A stretch of DNA of 64,000 bases from Heyndrickxia oleronia (GTDB taxonomy: Bacteria; Bacillota; Bacilli; Bacillales; Bacillaceae_C). The notes under the pieces are model-generated. The model searched no databases. It saw nothing but the letters and a program-made list of their open reading frames with translations, and was not told the origin of the DNA. Location of the stretch: NCBI RefSeq assembly GCF_017809215.1, contig NZ_CP065424.1:2202001-2266000 (forward strand). Direction: 5' to 3'. Position 1 is the stretch's first letter, and the number at the start of each line of letters is the position of its first letter. Positions 36,724 to 44,913 of this stretch are shown piece after piece. Position numbers and translations under genes: made by a program.

Positions 36724-37224
36724 ATGTTCAATGAGAGGATGGCGCTTAAACTTCGGCTTGAGCAATTAGAAAATACGGAAATACGCTTATTAAAAGAGTT
36801 ACGTGAGGAACGTGAGCGTTTATTTACAAAATTACGAGAGTTGGATGAAAAAGATAGATTAGAGACGAATAATTACGAAGAAATAATACAGATTAAATCA
36901 ATGGATTTACCACAATCGAAAGGAGAAAGGAAAGAAATATCCCATATGGACAGCCCACCATTGAAAATAAGAAAGGCACGTCCTTCTAGGAGAAGTAAAA
37001 CGAGTAAAATGTGTGAGGTTGCCATTCAAATATTAAAAGAAGAAACTGAACCAATTAGAGGTACAGATTTACAAAAGAAAATTGAGGAAAAGTCAGGATT
37101 AAAAATTGCGAACATGACTACCTTTATGAAGGTAGTAGAAAAGGTCGACATAAATATTCAAAAACCGAATCGGGGATTGTATTTGTATGTTAACAATGGA
37201 CAAAAAGCACCTGTTCCTAATTAG
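36724..37224 (+). CDS. rok: Rok, AT-rich-DNA-binding repressor
   Basis: A 166-residue regulator. The N-terminal coiled-coil MFNERMALKLRLEQLENTE, continuing to LFTKLRELDEKD (residues 1-46), is the Rok oligomerisation region. A variable linker of about 50 residues follows, then a basic stretch (KARPSRRSKTSK). The C-terminal winged helix (about 95-160) includes EVAIQILKEE, LQKKIEEKSGLKIANMTTFM and RGLYLY. B. subtilis Rok (191 residues) is a xenogeneic silencer and competence repressor binding AT-rich minor groove; this one has a shorter linker. The ATG follows GAGGGG. The terminator overlaps its stop. Confidence 0.85.
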   Translation: MFNERMALKLRLEQLENTEIRLLKELREERERLFTKLRELDEKDRLETNNYEEIIQIKSMDLPQSKGERKEISHMDSPPLKIRKARPSRRSKTSKMCEVAIQILKEETEPIRGTDLQKKIEEKSGLKIANMTTFMKVVEKVDINIQKPNRGLYLYVNNGQKAPVPN

Positions 37225-37245
37225 AACAGGTGCCTTTCTTATTTT
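37207..37245. terminator. Bidirectional terminator overlapping the rok and yidC ends
   Basis: GCACCTGTTC (37207-37216) and GAACAGGTGC (37224-37233) form a perfect 10-bp stem. T-rich sequence follows on the forward strand and TTTTTG on the reverse strand. It overlaps the rok stop codon. Confidence 0.85.
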
Positions 37246-38033
37246 CCCTTTTTAGGTTGTTTTTGTTCTTGTTCTACTGGGTGTGTTTGATAAAAGCGTT
37301 TAGACAAATACGTTTGTCCAATTAAGAATGCACCACCAACAGCCCAGTAAAGTGGAAGTGCTGCAGGAGCACTGAAAGAAATGATTAAAATCATAATAGG
37401 TGAAATCAGACCAAATATTTTCATTTGCTTTTGTTGATCTTCACTCATACCAATTAGTGAAACTTTTGACTGGAAATAATAAATGATCCCAGCAATAATC
37501 GCCATTGGAATGTCTACATGACCTAAATCAAACCAAAGGAATGAATGTGTAGCGATTTCTTTTGAACCTCTAATCGCATAATAGAAGGCCATTAAGATAG
37601 GCATTTGAATAATTAAAGGTAAGCATCCCATATTTAAAGGATTTACATCATGTTTTTTGTAAAGCCCCATCATTTCTTGTTGATATTTCATTTGTTCTTC
37701 TTTTGTTTTTGCTTGTTTCATTTTTGTTTGAATTGCTGTCATTTCAGGTTTTAATTTTTCCATTTTAACCTTCATGATTTGTTGTTTTTTAAACGTTTTC
37801 ATCATAAAAGGCATGAGGATTAAACGAATTAGAATCGTAATAAGAATAATCGCAACTCCATAGTTACCACCGAATAGATCAGCAGTAAAATGTATGACCT
37901 TTGAAAAAGGCTCAACAAAATAGTCATTAAAAAAACCAGATTTCTTCGTACCCGGAGCTGTATTTCCACAAGCAGAGAGTAGAAATACCGAACCTATTAA
38001 TAATATGGTGTATTGTAAAGAACGTTTCATCAT
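37239..38033 (-). CDS. yidC2: Membrane protein insertase YidC2 (YqjG-like)
   Basis: A 264-residue Oxa1/YidC insertase. A lipoprotein signal is present (MMKRSLQYTILLIG, lipobox LSAC). Five transmembrane segments follow, with the hydrophilic-groove Arg in ILIRLILMPFMM and the coiled loop rich in Lys/Gln/Met (residues 80-125). The C-terminus is basic (QEQKQPKKGK), which helps ribosome binding. The gene is preceded by a MifM-like leader frame, as for B. subtilis yqjG (yidC2). Two tandem ATGs follow AGGAGG. A second copy (SpoIIIJ) is expected elsewhere. Confidence 0.9.
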   Translation of the reverse strand: MMKRSLQYTILLIGSVFLLSACGNTAPGTKKSGFFNDYFVEPFSKVIHFTADLFGGNYGVAIILITILIRLILMPFMMKTFKKQQIMKVKMEKLKPEMTAIQTKMKQAKTKEEQMKYQQEMMGLYKKHDVNPLNMGCLPLIIQMPILMAFYYAIRGSKEIATHSFLWFDLGHVDIPMAIIAGIIYYFQSKVSLIGMSEDQQKQMKIFGLISPIMILIISFSAPAALPLYWAVGGAFLIGQTYLSKRFYQTHPVEQEQKQPKKGK

Positions 38034-38052
38034 ATATCCTCCTAGTATAAAT

Positions 38053-38349
38053 TCATGTTAAGAAAAGAGTAACGGATAAATGATGGTCTGGATCCTCATT
38101 CGGTGATTCCTTTCTTCTAATACATTTAATTATCCATAAGATAAAGTTATTTTGAATAATTTTACAATCTCTAAGCCATTGTTGTGAACTGGTTATTCTT
38201 GTAGCAGTTGCTTCCGTTGTTATACAAGAATAGGGATTTACAATGAAATGATTCCATATATAAGCTAGTCCGATGGTCAGTAAAATACTTACATAGAACG
38301 AGCAAATAACAGGATCGTATATGAGATTGAATAAATATTCCATTACCAT
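38053..38349 (-). CDS. mifM: MifM-like stalling leader protein upstream of yidC2
   Basis: A 98-residue protein ending 19 bases before yidC2. It has one N-terminal transmembrane segment (SFYVSILLTIGLAYIW, about residues 18-35) and later WIIKCIRRKESPNEDPD. That block aligns with the B. subtilis MifM arrest region as I remember it (WIRKVFRMNSPVNDEED). MifM stalls its own ribosome when YidC activity is low, unfolding mRNA so that yidC2 is translated. Position, size, topology and arrest-like motif agree. ATG 38349 lies 9 bases after AAGGTG. The acidic run is weaker here (EDPD, then HH), so stalling strength is uncertain. Confidence 0.65.
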   Translation of the reverse strand: MVMEYLFNLIYDPVICSFYVSILLTIGLAYIWNHFIVNPYSCITTEATATRITSSQQWLRDCKIIQNNFILWIIKCIRRKESPNEDPDHHLSVTLFLT

Positions 38350-38564
38350 ATATTCACGCACCTTAAACTCCATTCAAAAGCAAAGTATACCTTAAATTTT
38401 TTCGTTTTTCAAACACTTTATATAATTTTACCATATGAAACATGATCAGTAATTATTTATTTTGATTTCCTTTTTAGATTTTGCAATTATAGAATGATTA
38501 ACCTAAAATACAATTGTAGGAATATAATTTCCCTAGTATGCAAGATATAGAAAGGAATTGCAAT

Positions 38565-39449
38565 ATGTTTGATAAAATGATCTCATTACCTGATGAAATA
38601 AAAGATAGATTAAATAAAAGAAAAGACTATTTTAAAGCAAATGATGAAAATAAGCTTATCGAACAAGAAGGATATATCCCTTCTAATGATTCTATTTTAA
38701 TGGATGCACTCGTCGCGATTCTACTCGGAAAAAATATACTATTGAAAGGCCCAACGGGTTCTGGGAAAACAAAGCTAGCCGAAACACTCTCTTTGCTCCT
38801 TGGACAACCTATGAAAAGTATTAACTGTTCCGTAGATTTAGATGCAGAAGGTCTCTTAGGTTTTAAAACAATCGGTCAGGAAAATGGACAAAACATAATA
38901 AAGTTTGTATCTGGTCCCGTTATAGAGGCCATGAAAAAAGGATATTTACTATATATAGATGAAATTAATATGGCAAAGCCAGAAACATTGCCTATTTTGA
39001 ATGGAGTACTTGATTATCGCAGAACGATTGCCAATCCGTTTACTGGTGAAGTCATTACAGCTGAGAATCATTTTGGTGTTATTGCCGCAATTAATGAAGG
39101 ATATGTCGGTACAGTTCCTTTAAACGAGGCACTGAAAAATCGCTTTATCGTAATCGATGTTCCTTATATTCAAGGGGAGATTTTGAAAAAGGTATTACAT
39201 GCACAAAGCCAGTTAAAAGACGAGAAATTAATTAATCGATTTGTACAGTTATCAAGTGATTTAATTGTTCAAGCCGAAATGGGGAAAATTTCTGAAGAAG
39301 CAGCCTCGATTAGAGCTCTCATAGATACTTGTGATCTTTCCATTTATTTACCTCCATTAAGGGCCATCCAAAGAGGGATCATAGATAAATTAGAGGATGA
39401 ACGTGAAAAAGCAGCGATTCGTAATATTGCCGAAACATTGTTTGAATAG
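38565..39449 (+). CDS. yojN: MoxR/NorQ-type AAA+ ATPase
   Basis: A 294-residue ATPase with Walker [16 protein letters not shown] (about residue 60), Walker [16 protein letters not shown] and sensor-1 region [13 protein letters not shown]. It matches B. subtilis YojN and the CbbQ/NorQ/GvpN group, which remodel partner proteins with a VWA protein, here encoded by the next gene 11 bases on. ATG 38565 follows AAAGGA; an earlier ATG at 38538 has no ribosome site. In B. subtilis yojNO also lie close to odhAB. Confidence 0.85.
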   Translation: MFDKMISLPDEIKDRLNKRKDYFKANDENKLIEQEGYIPSNDSILMDALVAILLGKNILLKGPTGSGKTKLAETLSLLLGQPMKSINCSVDLDAEGLLGFKTIGQENGQNIIKFVSGPVIEAMKKGYLLYIDEINMAKPETLPILNGVLDYRRTIANPFTGEVITAENHFGVIAAINEGYVGTVPLNEALKNRFIVIDVPYIQGEILKKVLHAQSQLKDEKLINRFVQLSSDLIVQAEMGKISEEAASIRALIDTCDLSIYLPPLRAIQRGIIDKLEDEREKAAIRNIAETLFE

Positions 39450-39460
39450 GGGGCAATCGC

Positions 39461-41380
39461 ATGCAACGATTTATTCAATTCAATGATGAAAAAATTGATT
39501 CAATGATTGTTATGGAATTAGCAGATTTAGTTACTACTTTAACGAAAAACCTTGATTATGAAGTAGAGTTTGGTGTGCATTCTTATTTAGATCGAATGTC
39601 AAAAAAAATATATGTACGCCATTTTTGGAACCATCGTCCCAAAAAGATAATGATAAATGGACTAAAGAGTGATGTTTATTTACGAGCGATAGGCAATTAT
39701 TCGTTTACAAATGAAGAGGATATTTACTACTTACTTCAAAAACTATCTACTACTTCATTAAAAAGTTTTGCAAAGCAATTATTTATGATAACTGAGGATT
39801 TGAGACTAGAAGAAATAATTAAACGGAAACGTCCAGGAACTAAATCAGCTTTTAAGGATAGAATATTTGTCTATCGAAAATATTTTGAATCACAATTAAA
39901 AGTGAATCTTGTCAAAAGTATTTATACAGATGCTTTGTTTAATAATATTTTTCTCTTATTAACTTCAGATTCGCCGAATGAAAACATACCTAATTACAAT
40001 GAAGAGATTAATTTGGTGATGCCATACATTAAAAATACAATCACTAGATTCTACGAAACAAAATCAACAAAAGATACCGTAAAGCTTTGTTTAGAATTAA
40101 CAGAAACATTGGAGGATATTTTAGATCAGGACATGTTAAATGAGTATTTCCATCTTCCTGATAAAAAATATGATGACATTGTTCATGACCCAACTTTTGA
40201 TGACTTAAAAAGAAAGGATCCCCTTCAAAATAATGATGTATTAGATAAAAAATCAGAAGGGGATGAGGAAGTATTTGAAGAAGAGTTTCGTACATGGCAC
40301 CGAGAAACAAGTGATTTAAGTAAAAGCTTCTTGCAATTTGATTTGGATCAAGGTTCAGGTACTGATTTATTAGGCGAAGGGGTAAGAGAGGGTGAGGCAG
40401 GTGATCAAGCACTTGCTGTTGTTCAAGGTTCAGTACAAAAAACAAATAAAAATGATTATTCAAATTTAGAAGTGCAAGAACATAAGCAAAGAAGCAATCA
40501 AGGGATTGAAAAAAATTATGGTAAAGAAAATCGTTTTGCTTATCCTATTTTTTTAAGTCTAGAAAAACCTACGTATGAAGAAGAGAAACAATATCGCGAG
40601 TTCAAGTCAACGATCAGTAGTTATCAAAAGAAATTAAAAAAGATTATTGAAAAGACATTGGAACATAAAAAAATAGCACCAAGAACGGATTTACATTTTG
40701 GAAGATTACGTAAGAAACTGTTGCCATTTTTCACTGACGAAAATCCGAGACTATTTTATAAGAAACAGGAACCTTCAAGTGAAATTGATGCGGTCTTCTC
40801 ACTTTTAGTAGATTGTTCCGCTTCTATGTATGACAAAATGGAGCAAACGAAGCTTGGCATTACACTATTTCATGAAGCTTTAAAATCTGTAAATGTTGCA
40901 CATGAGGTTATTGGATTTTGGGAAGATACGAATGATGCAACAAAGGAAAAGCAGCCAAATTATTTTAAACCTGTCATTGAATTTTCAACATCATTACGAA
41001 ATCTATCCGGTCCGGAAATTATGCAACTTCAACCAGAGGAAGATAATAGGGATGGCTATGCAATCCGTCTTATGACTGATCGCTTAATGACTAGATTTGA
41101 AAATCAAAAGTTCTTATTAGTATTTTCTGATGGGGAGCCGGCAGCGTTTGGATATGAACAAAATGGGATTGTGGACACTCATGAAGCAGTTTTACAAGCA
41201 AGGAAAAAGGGAATAGATGTGATTAATATCTTTTTGTCCAATTCAGAAATTGAAGAAAGCCAAAAAAAGATTTTACATGATATATATGGGAATTTCAGTA
41301 TTTTAGTGTCCAATATTGAAGAATTACCTAATGTATTATTTCCTATACTAAAAAAATTACTTTATAAAAGCATTGCATAA
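39461..41380 (+). CDS. yojO: VWA-domain protein, NorD/CbbO-like partner of YojN
   Basis: A 639-residue protein. The N-terminal 250 residues are helical with KSFAKQLFMITEDLRLEE, the middle is acidic and low complexity (residues 255-330), and the C-terminal von Willebrand A domain (about 445-639) carries the MIDAS motif DCSASMYD. Later VWA residues lie in LVFSDGEPA. It is the expected partner of the MoxR ATPase; such pairs insert metals or activate enzymes, but the client in Bacillus is unknown. The start follows GGGGGC. A strong terminator follows. Confidence 0.85.
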   Translation: MQRFIQFNDEKIDSMIVMELADLVTTLTKNLDYEVEFGVHSYLDRMSKKIYVRHFWNHRPKKIMINGLKSDVYLRAIGNYSFTNEEDIYYLLQKLSTTSLKSFAKQLFMITEDLRLEEIIKRKRPGTKSAFKDRIFVYRKYFESQLKVNLVKSIYTDALFNNIFLLLTSDSPNENIPNYNEEINLVMPYIKNTITRFYETKSTKDTVKLCLELTETLEDILDQDMLNEYFHLPDKKYDDIVHDPTFDDLKRKDPLQNNDVLDKKSEGDEEVFEEEFRTWHRETSDLSKSFLQFDLDQGSGTDLLGEGVREGEAGDQALAVVQGSVQKTNKNDYSNLEVQEHKQRSNQGIEKNYGKENRFAYPIFLSLEKPTYEEEKQYREFKSTISSYQKKLKKIIEKTLEHKKIAPRTDLHFGRLRKKLLPFFTDENPRLFYKKQEPSSEIDAVFSLLVDCSASMYDKMEQTKLGITLFHEALKSVNVAHEVIGFWEDTNDATKEKQPNYFKPVIEFSTSLRNLSGPEIMQLQPEEDNRDGYAIRLMTDRLMTRFENQKFLLVFSDGEPAAFGYEQNGIVDTHEAVLQARKKGIDVINIFLSNSEIEESQKKILHDIYGNFSILVSNIEELPNVLFPILKKLLYKSIA

Positions 41381-41392
41381 TTGTAAATACTT

Positions 41393-41433
41393 TTAGGTGT
41401 TTGAGGGGATTAGGCACCCCTTAAACACCTAAT
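41393..41433. terminator. Bidirectional terminator between yojO and the DUF1906 gene
   Basis: TTAGGTGTTTGAGGGG pairs with CCCCTTAAACACCTAA with one mismatch, an unusually long stem serving convergent genes. Confidence 0.85.
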
Positions 41434-41441
41434 TTGTTGGT

Positions 41442-42242
41442 TTACCATAAATTTTTTTCAATTTCCCCTTTGAATAAATTAGTGTCAATATTACATTTTT
41501 TCGCATCGATCCCATATTGCCATCCAAGTATTTTTGATTCTTTAGGGCCGGTAGGGTTATATTTAGGAGCCTTTTCTTTCGAGGTAATGTTCATATTTGG
41601 TGCTGCAGACCAAATGATTGCTTTTTCTTTCACATCGTTTCCTGCTTTATTAAATGCGCTAAATAATTTTTGATTTTTATCAAAAACTCCATAGATTCCA
41701 GGAAGATAATCGGATTTATTCAATGTTTCAACCCATCCCTTAATAAAGGCTGAATCAACTGGATAGTTGGGTTCTATGTCAGCAAATAGTAAGGTATCCT
41801 TCGGAACTCGCAACTCTTTAGCATATTTAATCGCTTTTTTTGCCTCTTGCTGTCCTGCTTTTTGTGTTGTAGCGTTTGAAAAGTGATTATAAATTAATAG
41901 GATTTTTATCTTTTTTTCATGAAGTAGTTTAATTTCTTGTTGGGTTAAACCTGTTGAAACCTCTTCATTGGTTCCAATATATCGACCCCATACTTTTGGT
42001 TTTCCAAAATTCTCATTCACACATTTGTACATTTCCTTTGTTGTTTTACTAGCAGAATCCACTCCCCATAAGTATTTTGGAGCATTTTCCTGTTTTTTAT
42101 TTTCTTGACTGCTTTGATTATCTAATTTTTTCTGATCCTCTTTATTGTAATTATAATATAGAGGGACAAGAATAATTAGGAGAAGTCCAATGAATAGGGG
42201 CAGAATGAACTTCCAATTTAAAAATTCATTTTTATTATTCAA
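41442..42242 (-). CDS. Membrane-anchored DUF1906 (glycoside-hydrolase-like) protein
   Basis: A 266-residue protein. A short cytoplasmic start is followed by one transmembrane anchor (FILPLFIGLLLIILVPLYY, about residues 12-30) and a polar linker. The extracellular domain from about residue 57 (YLWGVDSASKTTKEMY) has KVWGRYIGT, LLFADIEPNYPVD and LGWQYGID, the pattern of DUF1906/Rv2525c-like TIM barrels related to lysozyme-type hydrolases. The Asp/Glu in FADIEP probably lines the catalytic cleft. The start is taken as TTG 42242, 7 bases after AAGGAGG; the longer frame to 42281 has no site. A cell-wall role is inferred. Confidence 0.75.
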   Translation of the reverse strand: MNNKNEFLNWKFILPLFIGLLLIILVPLYYNYNKEDQKKLDNQSSQENKKQENAPKYLWGVDSASKTTKEMYKCVNENFGKPKVWGRYIGTNEEVSTGLTQQEIKLLHEKKIKILLIYNHFSNATTQKAGQQEAKKAIKYAKELRVPKDTLLFADIEPNYPVDSAFIKGWVETLNKSDYLPGIYGVFDKNQKLFSAFNKAGNDVKEKAIIWSAAPNMNITSKEKAPKYNPTGPKESKILGWQYGIDAKKCNIDTNLFKGEIEKNLW

Positions 42243-42396
42243 TTTGTTTCCTCCTTTTTGCTTGTATATCTTATTCGACATCCAAGAGGAGGGTGACAGC
42301 TTGAGAGTTGCTTATTTATTAGGACTGTATTTCAATTTGATTACATTTCCTTTAAATTAATGAAAATGTTTCATATTATCTGATAAAATAATTTTG

Positions 42397-43581
42397 ATGA
42401 ATTTTGTAAAATGGATGTGTCGAAGTTTGAAGAAAATTTGGTTATTTGCTTTTGTGATTGTATTGTCATTTAATTTTTTATATAAAGTACATGCTTCTGA
42501 AAAACCAATATTAAATTTAGCAAGTGAATCTGCTGTCTTAGTAGATAGTACAACTGGAAAGGTATTGTATGAAAAAAATGCATTTAAGCGTTTGTATCCA
42601 GCCAGTTTAACAAAAATTGCTACCGCTATATATGCCATTGAAAATGGAAATTTGAATGATACGGTGACAATTAGTAAAAATGTTGAAAATACCGATGGTA
42701 CACGTGTTTATTTAGTAGCAGGTGAAAAAGTAACATTGAAACATTTATTACAGGGTCTCTTAATAAACTCTGGAAATGATGCTGGAGTAGCAATAGCAGA
42801 ATACATGAATGGAAGTATTCCAAAATTCGCCTCTCAGTTAAATCAGTATCTAGTTGATAAGATTGGTGTTTCAGCCACGAATTTTGTTAATCCACACGGT
42901 CTTTTTGATGAAAATCATTATACGACCGCATATGATCTTGCCAAGATTACGAATTATGCAATAAAAAACGATATTTTCAAACAAATTTTCGGTACAAAGG
43001 AATTAGAGTGGAATGGTGAAGGATGGCAGACAACTTTATTCACACATCATTTAATTTTAAAAGGTGAAATTGAGTATAAAGAGGTGACAGGCGGTAAAAC
43101 TGGCTATGTTGATCAATCTGGTCAAACATTAGCTACAACTGCTGAAAATGATAAAATTCATCTGACTGTCATCATTATGAATGCAAAATCCAAAAATGAT
43201 GCCTATAATGATACAAAAAAACTTCTAGATTATGGTTTTAATCATTTTGAAACATCTACTTTAGCAAAAGGGGTTACATTTAAGGTGGGTGAGGAAATAT
43301 TTGAAGCTCCAAAAGATATTGAATATACAAAGCCGTTAAATGGAACCGTTTCTGAAGATATTTTAGATGACGGTATGCTTCAAATCTCTGATCGTACGGG
43401 GGATACATTAGATACATTAAAGCTAACTCCCATGAAAGTAAAAGCGGCAGAAACTAAATCAGAAGTTACTGAAAAACAAACCACCTCCCCTTCGAAAAAT
43501 TGGGGCCTTTATGTTGTCATAATTGCCTTTTTGCTTATCTTAACTGTAATAATCAAAAAGATTAATCAAAAAAGAATGTAG
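42397..43581 (+). CDS. D-alanyl-D-alanine carboxypeptidase (DacF/PBP5 family)
   Basis: A 394-residue penicillin-binding protein trimming peptidoglycan stem peptides. A signal sequence (about residues 12-35, ending VHASEK) is followed by the catalytic SxxK in YPASLTKIAT, SxN in NSGNDAG and KTG in VTGGKTGYV. A C-terminal beta domain follows, and then a final transmembrane helix (about 368-388) with a basic tail anchors it in the membrane. The ATG at 42397 lacks a good ribosome site, so translation may be weak. It resembles DacF but is not linked to the spoIIA operon. Confidence 0.88.
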   Translation: MNFVKWMCRSLKKIWLFAFVIVLSFNFLYKVHASEKPILNLASESAVLVDSTTGKVLYEKNAFKRLYPASLTKIATAIYAIENGNLNDTVTISKNVENTDGTRVYLVAGEKVTLKHLLQGLLINSGNDAGVAIAEYMNGSIPKFASQLNQYLVDKIGVSATNFVNPHGLFDENHYTTAYDLAKITNYAIKNDIFKQIFGTKELEWNGEGWQTTLFTHHLILKGEIEYKEVTGGKTGYVDQSGQTLATTAENDKIHLTVIIMNAKSKNDAYNDTKKLLDYGFNHFETSTLAKGVTFKVGEEIFEAPKDIEYTKPLNGTVSEDILDDGMLQISDRTGDTLDTLKLTPMKVKAAETKSEVTEKQTTSPSKNWGLYVVIIAFLLILTVIIKKINQKRM

Positions 43582-43583
43582 AG

Positions 43584-43632
43584 AAAAAGGTTATAGCTAG
43601 AAGGGAATTCTCCTATAGCTATAACCTTTTTT
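43584..43632. terminator. Bidirectional terminator between the carboxypeptidase and narI
   Basis: AAAAAGGTTATAGCTA and TAGCTATAACCTTTTT are perfect inverted repeats enclosing a small inner stem. T tracts occur on both strands, and it ends the nar operon on the reverse strand. Confidence 0.9.
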
Positions 43633-43646
43633 AATGGAGATTTTCA

Positions 43647-44339
43647 TTATAAATGTTCATCCATTTTCCTACCGCGTTTTCTGTAAATGACATAACTTCG
43701 GCGTAGGTATTTCAATGGCATACTGAGTGCATGTACTAGACGCGTAAATGGAAATACAGCAAACAATGAAAATGCGGAAATAATATGCATTTTAAACCAT
43801 AGTGGGACAGTTTCCATTAGTAATGGATTAGGTTGGAAGTAAAAAAGACCTCTAAACCAGGGACTGATTGTTTTACGATAATCAAAGCCCTCTGGTGTAA
43901 TATTAAATATTGTTGCTGAAAGTCCTGTTAACATAACGATTAACAAAAAAACTAATGCTAAAATGTCACTGACTGAGCTAGTATATCGAATCCTTTTGAC
44001 GGAAATCCTTCGATAAAACAGAATCACGAGCCCAATTAAAGATATAATTCCAGCAGGAACTCCAAAACCAATAGCAATGTTATGGTACAGGTGCTCACTA
44101 ATGCCAAGTCCTGTATATACTGGTTCCGGAATAAGAATGCCCATCACATGGCCACCAAAAACAAAAACTAACCCCCAGTGAAAAAAGCTACTTCCGTACG
44201 CAAGCTTCTTTTTCTCTAGCATTTCGCTAGATTTCGTTGTCCAACCAAATTGATCATGCTGATAACGAAAAATCACACCACCTATAAATACGATAAGTAC
44301 AAGATACGGATAGATAACCCATAAAAACTGATGAATCAT
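43647..44339 (-). CDS. narI: Respiratory nitrate reductase gamma subunit (cytochrome b)
   Basis: A 230-residue membrane subunit with five transmembrane helices that takes electrons from menaquinol through two b hemes to NarH. Candidate heme ligands include His in FHWGLVFVFGGHVMG and His residues in the last helices (WFKMHIISAFS and TRLVHALSMPLKYL). The C-terminal RRSYVIYRKR tail is basic and cytoplasmic. It is the last gene of narGHJI, 17 bp after narJ. ATG 44339 follows GGGGAG. Confidence 0.92.
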   Translation of the reverse strand: MIHQFLWVIYPYLVLIVFIGGVIFRYQHDQFGWTTKSSEMLEKKKLAYGSSFFHWGLVFVFGGHVMGILIPEPVYTGLGISEHLYHNIAIGFGVPAGIISLIGLVILFYRRISVKRIRYTSSVSDILALVFLLIVMLTGLSATIFNITPEGFDYRKTISPWFRGLFYFQPNPLLMETVPLWFKMHIISAFSLFAVFPFTRLVHALSMPLKYLRRSYVIYRKRGRKMDEHL

Positions 44340-44356
44340 AGTTTAGGCAGCTCCCC

Positions 44357-44884
44357 TCAGTCATCTTCAAATTTCTGGATTGAAAGATTAATAATTTTAA
44401 ATATTAGTTGGTAACCATGTTTTTTTTCAATAAACTGCTTCTCTAGCTGAAGAAAATTAGCTTTAAATTTTTCTATGATCGGCAGGACATAATCATTCTG
44501 TGCACATGATAAAAATTCAAGGATAAGAGGCACATAATCCGGTAACTCCTGATCAGTTACAACAAATCCCGCATTACTATATAAATTTTTTAAAGCTAGT
44601 AATTCCATTCCTCTTTCACGTTGTTGTCCGTCGTTCCCATGAGTTAAGTAGAAATTAGTGTTTCTCCCAAAATCAATTAAATATACATAGGACTCAATCC
44701 ACTTTATCGGTTCAATTTGTTCTAACTGACTAAAAAATTGTAGGAATAGCTCTTTTGCATCCTGATGATCATCTAAAGTATTAATTTCATTTTTACAATC
44801 CTCTAGGCCCTCCCACCAGTGCCGATCTGGGTAGGTGAGAAGGAAGGAGGAGATATGAAATATTTTTTTTAGTTGTGCATCCAT
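44357..44884 (-). CDS. narJ: Nitrate reductase assembly chaperone NarJ
   Basis: A 175-residue all-helical TorD-family chaperone that binds NarG and helps insert Moco and dock the enzyme on NarI. SFLLTYPDRHWWEGL is the usual start, with YVYLIDFGRNTNFYLTH and DYVPLILEFLS as family motifs. It lies 29 bp after narH and 17 bp before narI. ATG 44884 follows AAAGGAGG. It is not part of the mature enzyme. Confidence 0.9.
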   Translation of the reverse strand: MDAQLKKIFHISSFLLTYPDRHWWEGLEDCKNEINTLDDHQDAKELFLQFFSQLEQIEPIKWIESYVYLIDFGRNTNFYLTHGNDGQQRERGMELLALKNLYSNAGFVVTDQELPDYVPLILEFLSCAQNDYVLPIIEKFKANFLQLEKQFIEKKHGYQLIFKIINLSIQKFEDD

Positions 44885-44913
44885 CTAGCATACCTCCTTT
44901 ATTAAATAAAAAT

